64,000 bases of DNA from Methylobacterium sp. BTF04 (GTDB taxonomy: Bacteria > Pseudomonadota > Alphaproteobacteria > Rhizobiales > Beijerinckiaceae). Numbering within the stretch: the stretch's first letter is position 1; each line of letters starts with the position of its first letter. The stretch lies in NCBI RefSeq assembly GCF_010692745.1, contig NZ_JAAHTB010000013.1:47703-111702 (forward strand). Direction: 5' to 3'. Both the position numbers and the translations under genes were made by a program. The notes beneath the pieces were generated by a model, which was not told the DNA's origin, ran no database searches, and saw nothing but the letters and a program-made list of their open reading frames with translations. Below are positions 53,433 to 61,545 of the stretch, piece after piece.

Positions 53433-54209
53433 TCAGCGGGCGGGGACGACGTAGCCCCAGACCCGGAAATCCTCGGCGAGATCGAGGGCCTCCCGGTGGC
53501 TTGCGCAGTCCCGGCTTAGGCGGCCGTCCGTGACGATCCACAGGGAAGCCTCGAACCCTTCGGGATCGCAGGGGAAACCGAGATGGCCGAGCGCGGTGAC
53601 GCGGATCTCGCGCGGCTCCGGCGGGCGCTGGTCGCGCGCCTGCTGCTGCTGGACCGGCTGCATCACCATCGCGGGGCCCATCGCGATCCGTGCCTTGAGC
53701 GATGCCCGGCGCTCCTCGCGCTCCTCGTCCCGAAGGTAGTCGCAGGCCTCCCAGTAGTCGTTGAGGCAGCGATCGAGCGCGTCGGTAGCCTCGTCGGCCG
53801 CGGCCTCGGCACGCTCCTCGTTCGTCCAGCACACGCCGGGGCAGGCGTCGATCTCGCCGGCGACGGCCGCGATGCGCTCCTTGCGGCATTCGCTCACCAG
53901 CGCGAACGCGGCCCTCTTCTCATCGCGCAACTTGGCGCACTTGGCCTCCAGCCGCTCGACCTCGGCCATTGCGGTCACGACCGGCGAGACGGCCTTGGCC
54001 GGGGCGGCGCAGGCCTGCTGCTGCTGGCAGGGCGTGGGCACCATCTCCGGGATGGGCGCGGGCATCAGGCCCTTCGCGAGGGCCCAGGCGGTCCGCATCG
54101 TGGCGCCGATGAACGAACGGATCGGCTGGCCGAGCGTCTCGGCGATCAACCTGGCGTGGGACCAGGCGGCCCTGACGATGTGCGAGCGGTTGAGGGTTTT
54201 GGTGGTCAT
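53433..54209 (-). CDS. Hypothetical protein with LNRSHIVRAAW start
   Basis: 258 aa. The first residues, KTLNRSHIVRAAWSHARLI, follow a pattern (LDRSxIxRxAW) shared by many small proteins of alphaproteobacterial phages and plasmids; the link is only at this N-terminal segment. It continues with a long charged helical part (MAEVERLEAKCAKLRDEKRA) likely to form a coiled coil, and two Gln-rich stretches. Function unknown. Confidence 0.65.
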   Translation of the reverse strand: MTTKTLNRSHIVRAAWSHARLIAETLGQPIRSFIGATMRTAWALAKGLMPAPIPEMVPTPCQQQQACAAPAKAVSPVVTAMAEVERLEAKCAKLRDEKRAAFALVSECRKERIAAVAGEIDACPGVCWTNEERAEAAADEATDALDRCLNDYWEACDYLRDEEREERRASLKARIAMGPAMVMQPVQQQQARDQRPPEPREIRVTALGHLGFPCDPEGFEASLWIVTDGRLSRDCASHREALDLAEDFRVWGYVVPAR

Positions 54210-54294
54210 GGAGGTTTCCCTTCTTCAGCCGGTGGAACCAGCTTAGGCCATCAAAATATGGCCTGTTTTTGTTAATGTCAACCCGATCCGCCGG

Positions 54295-55200
54295 CTAGAA
54301 CGCCAGCCCCGCCAGGGCGTCCGCGTCCTCGGCGGGGATCTCTCCGTTGGACAGGATCGCCGGTGCGATTTGCGGGGGCGGCCCCATGGAGGCCGTTAGG
54401 ACGGCGAGCACGCCCGGGACGGCCGGCTGGGGATCACCCCGGCGGAGGCCACCACGGCGGAGGTGGAGGTTCGGCTGGGCATACCGACCCAGGAGGACAA
54501 TCTGCTCCATCTTGAGCGCCCATATCCACGCCTTGATCTCGTCGCGCCGCATGCCGAGCCGGTGGTGGGTCTCGATCAGGATCGGGCTAATCTCGGCGAG
54601 GCGGCGCCCGTAGCAGATCTCCGGCAGGCGGGCCCTGAGCCGCTCCGACTCGAACCGGACGTCGCGATCGAAAGCCTGCATCGCGGCGACGATGCTCCGG
54701 ATCTCCGGATCGGCGGCGTCGCGTGCCTTGCGATCCAGCGTGCAGTGTAGCCGGACGCGTGCTGCCTCCTTCTTGTCCTGCGCGGCCTGCTCCGCCGGCG
54801 GCAGCCCGCGGATCTGCACGGCCCGCCACGGCCTCCGCGCGCTGCCTTCGTAAGTCGCCTCCTCGCGAACGAGGCGCCACGCCGGATCGCCGTCGGGGTC
54901 GAGCGGGTCGGCCACAGACAGGACCAGCCTGAACTTCTGACCCAAGTGGAGCACGTTCCCCAGGCCGGACCAGTGCCTCTTGTCGACGCCCGCCGCGGAC
55001 CACATCGACCGCGGGAATCGGAGGCGCATCATGTCGGCGAATCGGGGCGCGAGGTCCTCGGGGCCGAGGATGCCGTCCTTGCCGAAGATGGTCTGCAGGC
55101 TGCCATCGACGTAGGCCGGCCAGCGGTCCAGGGGGTTCGAATACGTCGGGACGGCCAAGGCCGCGTCGAAGTCTTTCTGGAACTGCGGGGGCACGGGCAT
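54295..55200 (-). CDS. Hypothetical protein, 301 aa
   Basis: Unrecognised. The N-terminal part (PQFQKDFDAALAVPTYSNPL) is followed by SMWSAAGVDKRHWSGLGNVL and a long charged helix, then AEISPILIETHHRLGMRRDE (helical, perhaps nucleic-acid-binding). It is separated from the next gene by 85 bp with no promoter evident, so it is likely in the same transcript. Confidence 0.65.
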   Translation of the reverse strand: MPVPPQFQKDFDAALAVPTYSNPLDRWPAYVDGSLQTIFGKDGILGPEDLAPRFADMMRLRFPRSMWSAAGVDKRHWSGLGNVLHLGQKFRLVLSVADPLDPDGDPAWRLVREEATYEGSARRPWRAVQIRGLPPAEQAAQDKKEAARVRLHCTLDRKARDAADPEIRSIVAAMQAFDRDVRFESERLRARLPEICYGRRLAEISPILIETHHRLGMRRDEIKAWIWALKMEQIVLLGRYAQPNLHLRRGGLRRGDPQPAVPGVLAVLTASMGPPPQIAPAILSNGEIPAEDADALAGLAF

Positions 55201-55211
55201 TGGATGTCTCC

Positions 55212-55523
55212 TTAGGTCTGGGTGACGGGACGGGCGGTGGGCAGCCGGCGCGGCTCGGGCAAACCCACTCGCGGCGTCGAGCGGGCGACGTCGTACCGGG
55301 GCGGCTCCGGCGCGAGGGGCGTCGCGACGAGGGATTCGTAAGCCTCGATCGCCGCCCGCATGGCGGCCGAGACAACCAGGTCGTGGGCGGCGATCTCGTC
55401 GCGCAGGGCGACCGACGGGTGGGCGGCGAGGTGGTCCCGGACGGCGAGGCGGCTGGCTACGAGGCGCTCGCGCAGGTCGATCCCGCGGAGGGTGGCGAGG
55501 GCGTCAGTCATCGGGGCCTCCAT
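55212..55523 (-). CDS. Small hypothetical protein, 103 aa
   Basis: Its start ATG overlaps the stop of the preceding gene. Helical first two-thirds (ALATLRGIDLRERLVASRLA, AHDLVVSAAMRAAIEAYESL), then a Pro/Arg-rich tail. No known domain. Operon member. Confidence 0.6.
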   Translation of the reverse strand: MEAPMTDALATLRGIDLRERLVASRLAVRDHLAAHPSVALRDEIAAHDLVVSAAMRAAIEAYESLVATPLAPEPPRYDVARSTPRVGLPEPRRLPTARPVTQT

Positions 55524-55762
55524 CAGAACGGGATGTCGCTGTCATCGTCGTAGGGGGCGGACGGGTCGTACGGGGCGACGACCAGCGAGCGCTCCCAGTC
55601 CAGGAGATCCCTCGGCACGGGGAGGCCCTGAGCGCGGAGCCGGTCGATCTCCGCGAGCATGCGATTGTCGCGATCGGCCTCCTGCATCTCGCCTTCCTCG
55701 CCGTAGCGCTCCTGCTCCTCGGGCGTCATGGTCTCCCAGTATTCGTCGAAGACGCGGCTCAT
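55523..55762 (-). CDS. Small acidic protein, 79 aa
   Basis: Starts MSRVFDEYWETMTPEEQERY at ATG 55762, overlapping the GcrA-like gene by 4 nt. Acidic with a coil-like middle, then WERSLVVAPYDPSAPYDDDS. Its size and charge recall phage accessory or anti-repressor proteins, but nothing specific is recognised. Confidence 0.65.
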   Translation of the reverse strand: MSRVFDEYWETMTPEEQERYGEEGEMQEADRDNRMLAEIDRLRAQGLPVPRDLLDWERSLVVAPYDPSAPYDDDSDIPF

Positions 55763-56322
55763 GCGGCCCTCCGGAAGGAAACGAATCCGGACTGGACGCG
55801 GGGCCGGTGGACGGTCGTGCACAGCCGGGCGTGCGCGGGGCACCAAGACGAACCGAGCTCCACCGCGTGCCCGCAGCACGTCGGATCGGTCTTCGGGTCC
55901 CCGGCGATGTAGCGGCACTCGTCGTGGCGCAGGTTCTGGATCGCCACGCGCCGGGATTCGGGGAGATCCATCGGCCGCGGCGCCGGCCGGGGAACCGAGG
56001 CAACGAGCACCGGGGCGGCCTTCGGCTTCGGCGCCGGCTTGGCCTTCGGGGCGGCGGTCGCGCGCACGGGACGCGGCGCGCCCTTCGTGCCCTTCGGCAG
56101 CATCACGGGCAGGGCCGGCCCTTTGAAGCTGAGGCCGCACCGGTGCATCTTGGCGATGATCGCCTTGCGGCTGACGGACATCCCGAACCGGCGGTTGATT
56201 TCGGCAGCGACGTCGGCGGCTGAGGGCGCCGACGTCCACAGGGAGATCGCCAGCTCGGTGGCAGCCGGTGACCAGTGACCGGCCGGCAGCGCTCCCGGTT
56301 CGCGCTGGATACGCCGCGTCAC
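55759..56322 (-). CDS. GcrA-like cell-cycle regulator
   Basis: 187 aa from a GTG. The N-terminal helix-turn-helix is ELAISLWTSAPSAADVAAEI and NRRFGMSVSRKAIIAKMHRC, as in GcrA. A Pro/Ala/Lys linker follows, then the C-terminal zinc-type region LRHDECRYIAGDPKTDPTCC and GHAVELGSSWCPAHARLC. Chromosomal GcrA binds methylated GANTC sites and recruits sigma-70; a copy on a mobile element could read host cell-cycle methylation. It is second gene of the operon, overlapping both neighbours. Confidence 0.85.
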   Translation of the reverse strand: MTRRIQREPGALPAGHWSPAATELAISLWTSAPSAADVAAEINRRFGMSVSRKAIIAKMHRCGLSFKGPALPVMLPKGTKGAPRPVRATAAPKAKPAPKPKAAPVLVASVPRPAPRPMDLPESRRVAIQNLRHDECRYIAGDPKTDPTCCGHAVELGSSWCPAHARLCTTVHRPRVQSGFVSFRRAA

Positions 56323-56537
56323 GAGCGTGCCACCTGCGAGGGGGCCTCGTCGTAGGCGTGCTCCAGGCGCACGAGGCCGAGGGGGCGGAGGACCGCGGCG
56401 CCCGGCTCCCGCCTGCCCTTGACGACGTCGCCGAGGTAGCTGGGGCTCACACGGTGGACGCGCCCCCAGGCGGTGGCACCTCCCGCCTCAGCCATCTGCG
56501 CCGCCAGGCGCGTCCGCACTTGCTCCGTCGTCAGCAT
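56319..56537 (-). CDS. Cro/CI-type repressor, 72 aa
   Basis: From ATG 56537: MLTTEQVRTRLAAQMAEAGG, then ATAWGRVHRVSPSYLGDVVK and GRREPGAAVLRPLGL. This is the compact HTH seen in many phage-derived regulators (W-x-R-x-H-x-V-S-x-x-Y-x-x-D-V). It heads the long minus-strand operon and probably controls the divergent region to its right. A longer frame upstream lacks a ribosome site. Confidence 0.8.
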   Translation of the reverse strand: MLTTEQVRTRLAAQMAEAGGATAWGRVHRVSPSYLGDVVKGRREPGAAVLRPLGLVRLEHAYDEAPSQVARS

Positions 56538-56840
56538 TCCAAGCTCTCCCGTGTGACGGGGATAGAACTGATGCAACAAGACGGGCCACGCTAGATGCGC
56601 GGATAAGCGATTCTGGGGGTAAATGCTTGTCAATACCGAATGACGCCCTCGGTTAACGTGCCCAAGTTGACATGTTTAGAGGGGGTCCAGCGGCGAGAGG
56701 TAACGCGTTTCTCAAACGAATCCTTGGGAGAAACCCGCAGCGACCCTTTTTCCAGGGCGCCACCAAATATGCGTAGATTTCGGGCCGCCGTTTCAGGGGT
56801 GCGTCCTGTAGCCGCATCCGCGCATTCGCGCATCTGCGAG
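56538..56840. promoter_or_regulatory. Divergent control region of the element
   Basis: About 300 bp between the Cro-type gene and the plus-strand gene. It holds two GANTC sites (GATTC near 56608 and GAATC near 56716), a GGTTAAC copy (near 56650) that also occurs near 48916 and 58808, and TTGACA-like TTGACATG around 56667. It is the probable operator/promoter area for both directions, including the possible target of the GcrA-like protein. Confidence 0.45.
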
Positions 56841-57644
56841 GTGGTATCCTGTGGACAACCACCAACACCGCCGGAGCCCTCCATCACCACCGCCGCCGTC
56901 ACCGCCCCGCCCTTCTGCGACCTGACCTGGCACCAAGCCGGCGCGGCCATCTTCACGGCTGAGCGCACGCCGCTCTACGACGCGGCCGTCTCGTGCGCTC
57001 GCACGGGGATGGAGGGAGCCGGCTTCACGCTGGATGGGCCCCACGTCGAGCTCGACCTCACCGGCTGCACGGACATCGCGATCGTCGCGAAGCGCCTGAC
57101 GATCTGGACGGGTGCGGCGAGGAAGGCGCTGGCCTTCGCGCAGAAGCGAGACGCGGCGCTGAAGCCGCTGACCGGCGAGGCGATCGCCGGTGTGCAGGCC
57201 GGCCTCGTCGCGATGCTCGCGGAGAACGAATGGGCGCTCGGCACGAGGGCCGACCTCGCCGAGCAGTTCGCCCACGCGGACGGTCTCTCGCGCGCGCAGC
57301 ACCTATGGGCATTGGACATCCTCGGCGCAGCGCGGTCCGCGGTCGAATCGGTCGACGCGCGCCTATCGACTGAGGCCGGCGCCGAGGCGATAGCGCGGGC
57401 GTATCACGCGGAGATCCGCGAGGACCTGCTCGCCGCCTGCGTCGAGCTCACAGACCTCGACCACGACCGGTGTCGCGAGGCGAACGGGCGGGGATGGAGC
57501 GCGGTCGCGTCAGCCCCGGGGCATCGGCTCGCCAACATGGACAGCTTCACCATCCTGCAGGCCGCCCACGCCTGGAGCCTCGTCCATCCTCATCGGCGGC
57601 AGCTTTCCGAGGACCTTAGGGGACGGCTGTTCGGGATCTCTTGA
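56841..57644 (+). CDS. Hypothetical protein, about 267 aa
   Basis: Opened by a GTG at 56841; codons further upstream in the same frame look non-coding. It is largely helical, for example WHQAGAAIFTAERTPLYDAA, IVAKRLTIWTGAARKALAFA, and AHADGLSRAQHLWALDILGA. No known domain is seen. It heads a short plus-strand unit with the following gene. Start and function both uncertain. Confidence 0.55.
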   Translation: MVSCGQPPTPPEPSITTAAVTAPPFCDLTWHQAGAAIFTAERTPLYDAAVSCARTGMEGAGFTLDGPHVELDLTGCTDIAIVAKRLTIWTGAARKALAFAQKRDAALKPLTGEAIAGVQAGLVAMLAENEWALGTRADLAEQFAHADGLSRAQHLWALDILGAARSAVESVDARLSTEAGAEAIARAYHAEIREDLLAACVELTDLDHDRCREANGRGWSAVASAPGHRLANMDSFTILQAAHAWSLVHPHRRQLSEDLRGRLFGIS

Positions 57645-57710
57645 AGGCGTGACTGGTGCCTTTCAGGCCGGCGCGGGATCGTAGCAGCGGGACACAACAG
57701 GAGGACGGAC

Positions 57711-58328
57711 ATGGACGAGATGACAGCCCCGGCGCCGACGACGACGCCGGTGTCGATGACGAAGGAGGCCTTGGCGGCGCTCAGGCTTTTCCTCGACGCC
57801 CTATACGAGATGGTGATGCTGCTCGTCGCGGTGCTCCTCTTTCCGTTGCGCTGGGCCGGGATCGTCCCGCCGCGCGACGCGACGGACGTGGCGCGGGAGA
57901 CCCTGGCGGCGGACGACGGCACCGTCGGTCCGGCCGTCGCGGACGAGCCGGCCCCGCTGGGGGAGCTCGTGCGGAGGCACGCGATGGCGAGGAGGTGGCC
58001 GCAGCCGGGAGCCCCCGAGCTCGCGCCGCTGCCGCCGCTCGTCGCGTCGTGGCTCGACCGGATGGACCCGGCGCAGCTGAAGACGCTGACGAGCGGCGTA
58101 CCCGTCGGCTCCATCGAGCGGCACGTACTCGCCGGGGCGCACGGGGACCTGACGAGCCTCCTCGGGGCCTGCACGGGGGAGGATGTCCGAGCCCGTCCGA
58201 TCCGCACGAGAGCGCCGGCGCCCATCGAGCCCGCGCGGACCGAGCCGGCCCCCGACGGCGAGCCTCCCACGCTGGAGGAGATGCTGGAGCAGGCCGGGAT
58301 CGACCCGGAGACCCTGGAGTACCGCTAG
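57711..58328 (+). CDS. Hypothetical membrane-anchored protein, 205 aa
   Basis: Starts MDEMTAPAPTTTPVSMT. One hydrophobic helix near residues 30-55 (ALYEMVMLLVAVLLFPLRWA) would anchor it in the inner membrane, with the remaining 150 residues on one side: two helical blocks and an acidic tail (EEMLEQAGIDPETLEYR). An AGGAGG site precedes the ATG. It ends just before a strong terminator. Confidence 0.65.
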   Translation: MDEMTAPAPTTTPVSMTKEALAALRLFLDALYEMVMLLVAVLLFPLRWAGIVPPRDATDVARETLAADDGTVGPAVADEPAPLGELVRRHAMARRWPQPGAPELAPLPPLVASWLDRMDPAQLKTLTSGVPVGSIERHVLAGAHGDLTSLLGACTGEDVRARPIRTRAPAPIEPARTEPAPDGEPPTLEEMLEQAGIDPETLEYR

Positions 58329-58354
58329 GCCAAGGGCACCGCGACGACGACCAG

Positions 58355-58381
58355 CCCGCCGGTTCCCCCGGCGGGTTTTTT
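58355..58381 (+). terminator. Rho-independent terminator
   Basis: CCCGCCGG (58355-58362), loop TTCCC, CCGGCGGG (58368-58375), followed by TTTTTT. It closes the plus-strand unit 27 nt after its last stop codon and faces the next gene on the opposite strand. Confidence 0.9.
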
Positions 58382-58704
58382 CATGCCCGGGCGAGCCGCT
58401 GGCGGACCACGCCGGCGAACCGGGCGAGCGCGCTCTCGGCCCTGTCGGCCCGCTGGTTCGCGGCGGCGAGCTCCAGACCGAGGGCGACGCTGTCCCGGCG
58501 GGCCCGGGCGGCCTCGGCCTGTGCGTGGGCGACGAGCCGGCGGAGGCGGTGGACCTCGTCGGCAAGGGCCTCGGCGGCGGACAGGTCGTCGAGCCGGCGG
58601 AGGTCTCGGCGGGCTGCATGGCCTCGTGCAGCGCCGACGAGGAGGCCGGCGATCTGCAGGCCCCGGCCCGCGACGTCCCCGGTGATGTGCGCGACGTGGG
58701 ACAT
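58381..58704 (-). CDS. Small coiled-coil protein, 107 aa
   Basis: From ATG 58704: MSHVAHITGDVAGRGLQIAG, then a mostly Ala/Arg/Leu helix (ALADEVHRLRRLVAHAQAEA, LGLELAAANQRADRAESALA) with heptad-like spacing over about 60 residues. It could be a scaffolding or anti-repressor protein. An upstream ATG (58767) adds Ser/Arg-rich residues and is less likely. Confidence 0.6.
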   Translation of the reverse strand: MSHVAHITGDVAGRGLQIAGLLVGAARGHAARRDLRRLDDLSAAEALADEVHRLRRLVAHAQAEAARARRDSVALGLELAAANQRADRAESALARFAGVVRQRLARA

Positions 58705-58889
58705 GGGCTCTCTCCGGCTAGGCGATCTCTCCCGTCCAGAAGGCACCTGGGCTGAGTCCGCCGTCAAGAATCCCTCGCCCCTTAACCGGCATTATCCCTG
58801 GGCTTCGGTTAACGCCACCAACCGCATCGAATGCTTTCGAAGACCTACTTGATGTTCCCCCGTTACTTCATTCTAGTGAAACGCCGAAG

Positions 58890-59297
58890 TCAAACGCCGG
58901 CAGCGTCACGGTGTGACGCCTTCCCCCTCTCCGTAGCGGGCGGGACCAGGAGGCGGAGCCGCATCGCCTCGGATACGGCAGTCCCGTCGTAGGGGATGGC
59001 CCCGTCCGGAGCCGCTGACCGACGCGCCTTCGCCTGGAGGAACTGCGTCGCAAGGACGAGGATCGACATCGGATCGATCGGCCGGAGGAGGCTGTCGTCA
59101 TGGCGCAGCAGGAACACACGCATCGCATCCACGATGGCGCGATCGAGGGCCTCCGGCTCCGGCGTGCCTGCCGCCCGACGGCGCTCTCGCAACTCGCGTT
59201 GGCGATCGGCACCGAGGCGCCGGCGTCGGGATATACGGGCCGCGCCGGTGCAACGGCGGGTCGGCTTGGATTCGGGGGTGGGGGTCGGGATCTGCAT
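58890..59297 (-). CDS. Hypothetical basic protein, 135 aa
   Basis: From ATG 59297. Basic N-terminus (RISRRRRLGADRQRELRERR), then helical PEALDRAIVDAMRVFLLRHD and PIDPMSILVLATQFLQAKAR. Features suggest nucleic-acid binding. The frame stays open upstream to 59885, but that part is Arg/Pro-rich and probably belongs to another gene. Confidence 0.6.
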   Translation of the reverse strand: MQIPTPTPESKPTRRCTGAARISRRRRLGADRQRELRERRRAAGTPEPEALDRAIVDAMRVFLLRHDDSLLRPIDPMSILVLATQFLQAKARRSAAPDGAIPYDGTAVSEAMRLRLLVPPATERGKASHRDAAGV

Positions 59298-59455
59298 GAC
59301 GGCATCGTGCCATGGCCGGATGCAAGAAAGGCCATCACGCGTGACGCGAAAAATCACCGGGACGGCGACAAGTAACGCGAGGCTATTGTGCCTTGCCCTG
59401 TGCGCACGATTCGGCACGACGTCGGCGCGACGTCGCCCCCGCATTTTCCAGGGTT

Positions 59456-59881
59456 TCAGGCGGCCCGGGGGCGCAGGGTTACGACGACGTCCTGCCCGAG
59501 GCTGTGGGCCACGGCGCACAGCCTCTCCCATCCCCAATCGGCGATGTCGCCGGCGCGGAGGTCGGTCCGGACGTGGCTGTCCCGCATGCCGGCGGGGTGG
59601 GACATCTTGGCCATGCGGGACGGCTTGGCCGACGGGACGGCCCCCTTCACACGCTGGCAGAACGCGTCCCGGTCCCCGCCATGGGCCGAGACGATCTCGG
59701 CGGCGAACCCGGCGCGCGCCTGGTCGGCAAAGGCCTTGCCGGCGGCGACGTCGTGGCGGGCGATGAGCTCGTCGCCCCGGACGCCTCGGTGGCGGCGATT
59801 GCTCGATTACCGCTCTGTAGCCGTCGACCGGATCTACAAACGCCTTGCCACGACCTCCGCCCCTGGCCACCGGCCATGACT
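59456..59881 (-). pseudogene. Possible frame-shifted XRE/antitoxin-like gene
   Basis: The end of a protein is clear on the minus strand: GDELIARHDVAAGKAFADQA, RAGFAAEIVSAHGGDRDAFC, then LRAGDIADWGWERLCAVAHS and LGQDVVVTLRPRAA, a helix-turn-helix-like tail seen in XRE-type regulators. In that frame there is no normal start codon before a TAA about 170 nt upstream. A protein-like start, MKSWPVARGGGRGKAFVDPV, is in the neighbouring frame at 59881. A one-base shift near 59808 would join them. Confidence 0.4.
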
Positions 59882-60097
59882 TCATGTTCGTAACGCCTCA
59901 GAATCTCGTACGACCTATAGAGGGATTAAGGGCGGTTTGAGGAGCGACAGTTCGGGAGCCATCTCGCTTTTGGGATAATGGAGGCGATCGAGGCGATCCT
60001 AGAAAATTCTTGATCCAGCGCAAAGCGCCAGGCGACGGATAGGGGCAGCGTGCCGGGGACCGATCCGGGAGCGTCCCCTGGACGCCCGGAGAGCCCG

Positions 60098-61540
60098 ATG
60101 CCTTCCCTGACCTTGCCGAGCGCGGTGGATCTCGCACGCACTCAGTTTGCCCTCACCATCGTGTGGCACTTCCTGTTCCCGGCCTTCACCATCGGCCTGG
60201 CGAGCTTCCTCGCCGTCCTGGAAGGCCGCTGGCTGGCCACCGGCAGGGCGGTCTACCTCGACACCTACCGCTACTGGCTCAAGGTCTTCGCGGTCGCCTT
60301 CGCCATGGGCGTCGTGTCGGGCCTGGTGATGTCCTACCAGTTCGGCACCAACTGGTCGGTGTTCGCCGACCGCACCGGACCGATCCTGGGGCCGCTGCTG
60401 GGCTACGAGGTGCTGACCGCCTTCTTCCTCGAGGCCGGCTTCCTCGGGGTCATGCTCTTCGGCCTGGAGCGTGTCGGGCCCCGGCTGCACTTCCTGGCCA
60501 CCTGCCTCGTCGCCTTCGGCACCCTGACGTCCGCCTTCTGGATCCTCTCGGCCAACTCATGGATGCAAACGCCCACCGGCCATACGATGGGTGCCGATGG
60601 ACGCTTCGCCCCCGCCGACTGGTGGGCCATCGTCTTCAATCCGTCCTTCCCGTATCGGTTCGCCCACACGGTGACAGGCGCCTACCTGACGACCGCGATG
60701 ATCGTCGGCGCGGTCGGGGCGTGGCACCTCCTGCGCGACCGCACCAACCCCCGCGCCCGGGTGATGTTCTCGATGGCGATGTGGATGGCCGCCATCGTCG
60801 CGCCGGCCCAGTTGGTTATCGGCGACCTGCACGGCGGGAATACCTATGAGCACCAGCCCGCCAAGGTCGCGGCGATGGAGGGGCATTTCGAGACCCAGAG
60901 CCGCGCACCCGCCTTCCTGTTCGGATGGCCCGACGCCGAGGCTGGCGAGACGCGCGGCGCCTTCGGCATCCCGGGACTGGCAAGCCTCTACCTCACGCAT
61001 GACCTCGACGGCACGGTGAAGGGGCTCAAGGACATACCCCGCGCGACCTGGCCGACCAACCTGCCGCTAGTGTTCTGGTCGTTCCGGGTCATGGTTGGGC
61101 TCGGTATGCTCATGATCGCCCTCGGCCTTGCCTCGCTCTGGCTGCGTTGGAAGGGCCGGCTCTACGACGCCACCTGGTTCCAGCGTTTCGCGGTCGCCAT
61201 GGGACCGTCCGGCCTCATCGCCGTCACCGCCGGGTGGACCGTCACCGAAACCGGGCGCCAACCCTTCACGGTCTACGGCCTGCTGCGCACCGCCGACAGC
61301 GTCTCGCCGGTCGCCGCCCCCGCCGTCGCCGCCTCGCTCGCCGCCTTCGCGGTGGTCTACCTCGCCGTGTTCGGGGCAGGTATCTGGTACCTGCTGCACC
61401 TCTTCAATCAGACCCCGCAGGTCCATGAATCGGGGCCGCCGACCGGCGTGCCGATCCGTACCGCCGGCATCACCCCGGCGCCTGCGCTCGACACCCCGCA
61501 CCACGGCGCCAGCCGCCCCGCCTTCCAGCCCGCGGAGTAG
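60098..61540 (+). CDS. cydA: Cytochrome bd-type ubiquinol oxidase subunit I
   Basis: A 480-aa inner-membrane quinol oxidase subunit. Signatures: ARTQFALTIVWHFLFPAFTI (haem-ligand His in TM1), VVSGLVMSYQFGTNWSVFAD, LAFFLEAGFLGVMLFG, written AFFLEAGFLG, and AGWTVTETGRQPFTVYGLLR (quinol side). The Q-loop before the GRQP motif is short, which groups it with cyanide-insensitive CIO rather than E. coli CydA. It reduces oxygen without pumping protons and tolerates low oxygen, sulphide, cyanide or excess copper. Start ATG 60098. No cydDC is present in the window. Confidence 0.95.
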   Translation: MPSLTLPSAVDLARTQFALTIVWHFLFPAFTIGLASFLAVLEGRWLATGRAVYLDTYRYWLKVFAVAFAMGVVSGLVMSYQFGTNWSVFADRTGPILGPLLGYEVLTAFFLEAGFLGVMLFGLERVGPRLHFLATCLVAFGTLTSAFWILSANSWMQTPTGHTMGADGRFAPADWWAIVFNPSFPYRFAHTVTGAYLTTAMIVGAVGAWHLLRDRTNPRARVMFSMAMWMAAIVAPAQLVIGDLHGGNTYEHQPAKVAAMEGHFETQSRAPAFLFGWPDAEAGETRGAFGIPGLASLYLTHDLDGTVKGLKDIPRATWPTNLPLVFWSFRVMVGLGMLMIALGLASLWLRWKGRLYDATWFQRFAVAMGPSGLIAVTAGWTVTETGRQPFTVYGLLRTADSVSPVAAPAVAASLAAFAVVYLAVFGAGIWYLLHLFNQTPQVHESGPPTGVPIRTAGITPAPALDTPHHGASRPAFQPAE

Positions 61541-61545
61541 TCCCC

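Noticed and set aside
59882..60097. Second attachment site between the phage-like block and cydA
   Set aside because: No stretch here matches the 45-bp tRNA fragment; I saw no other direct repeat shared with the left end.
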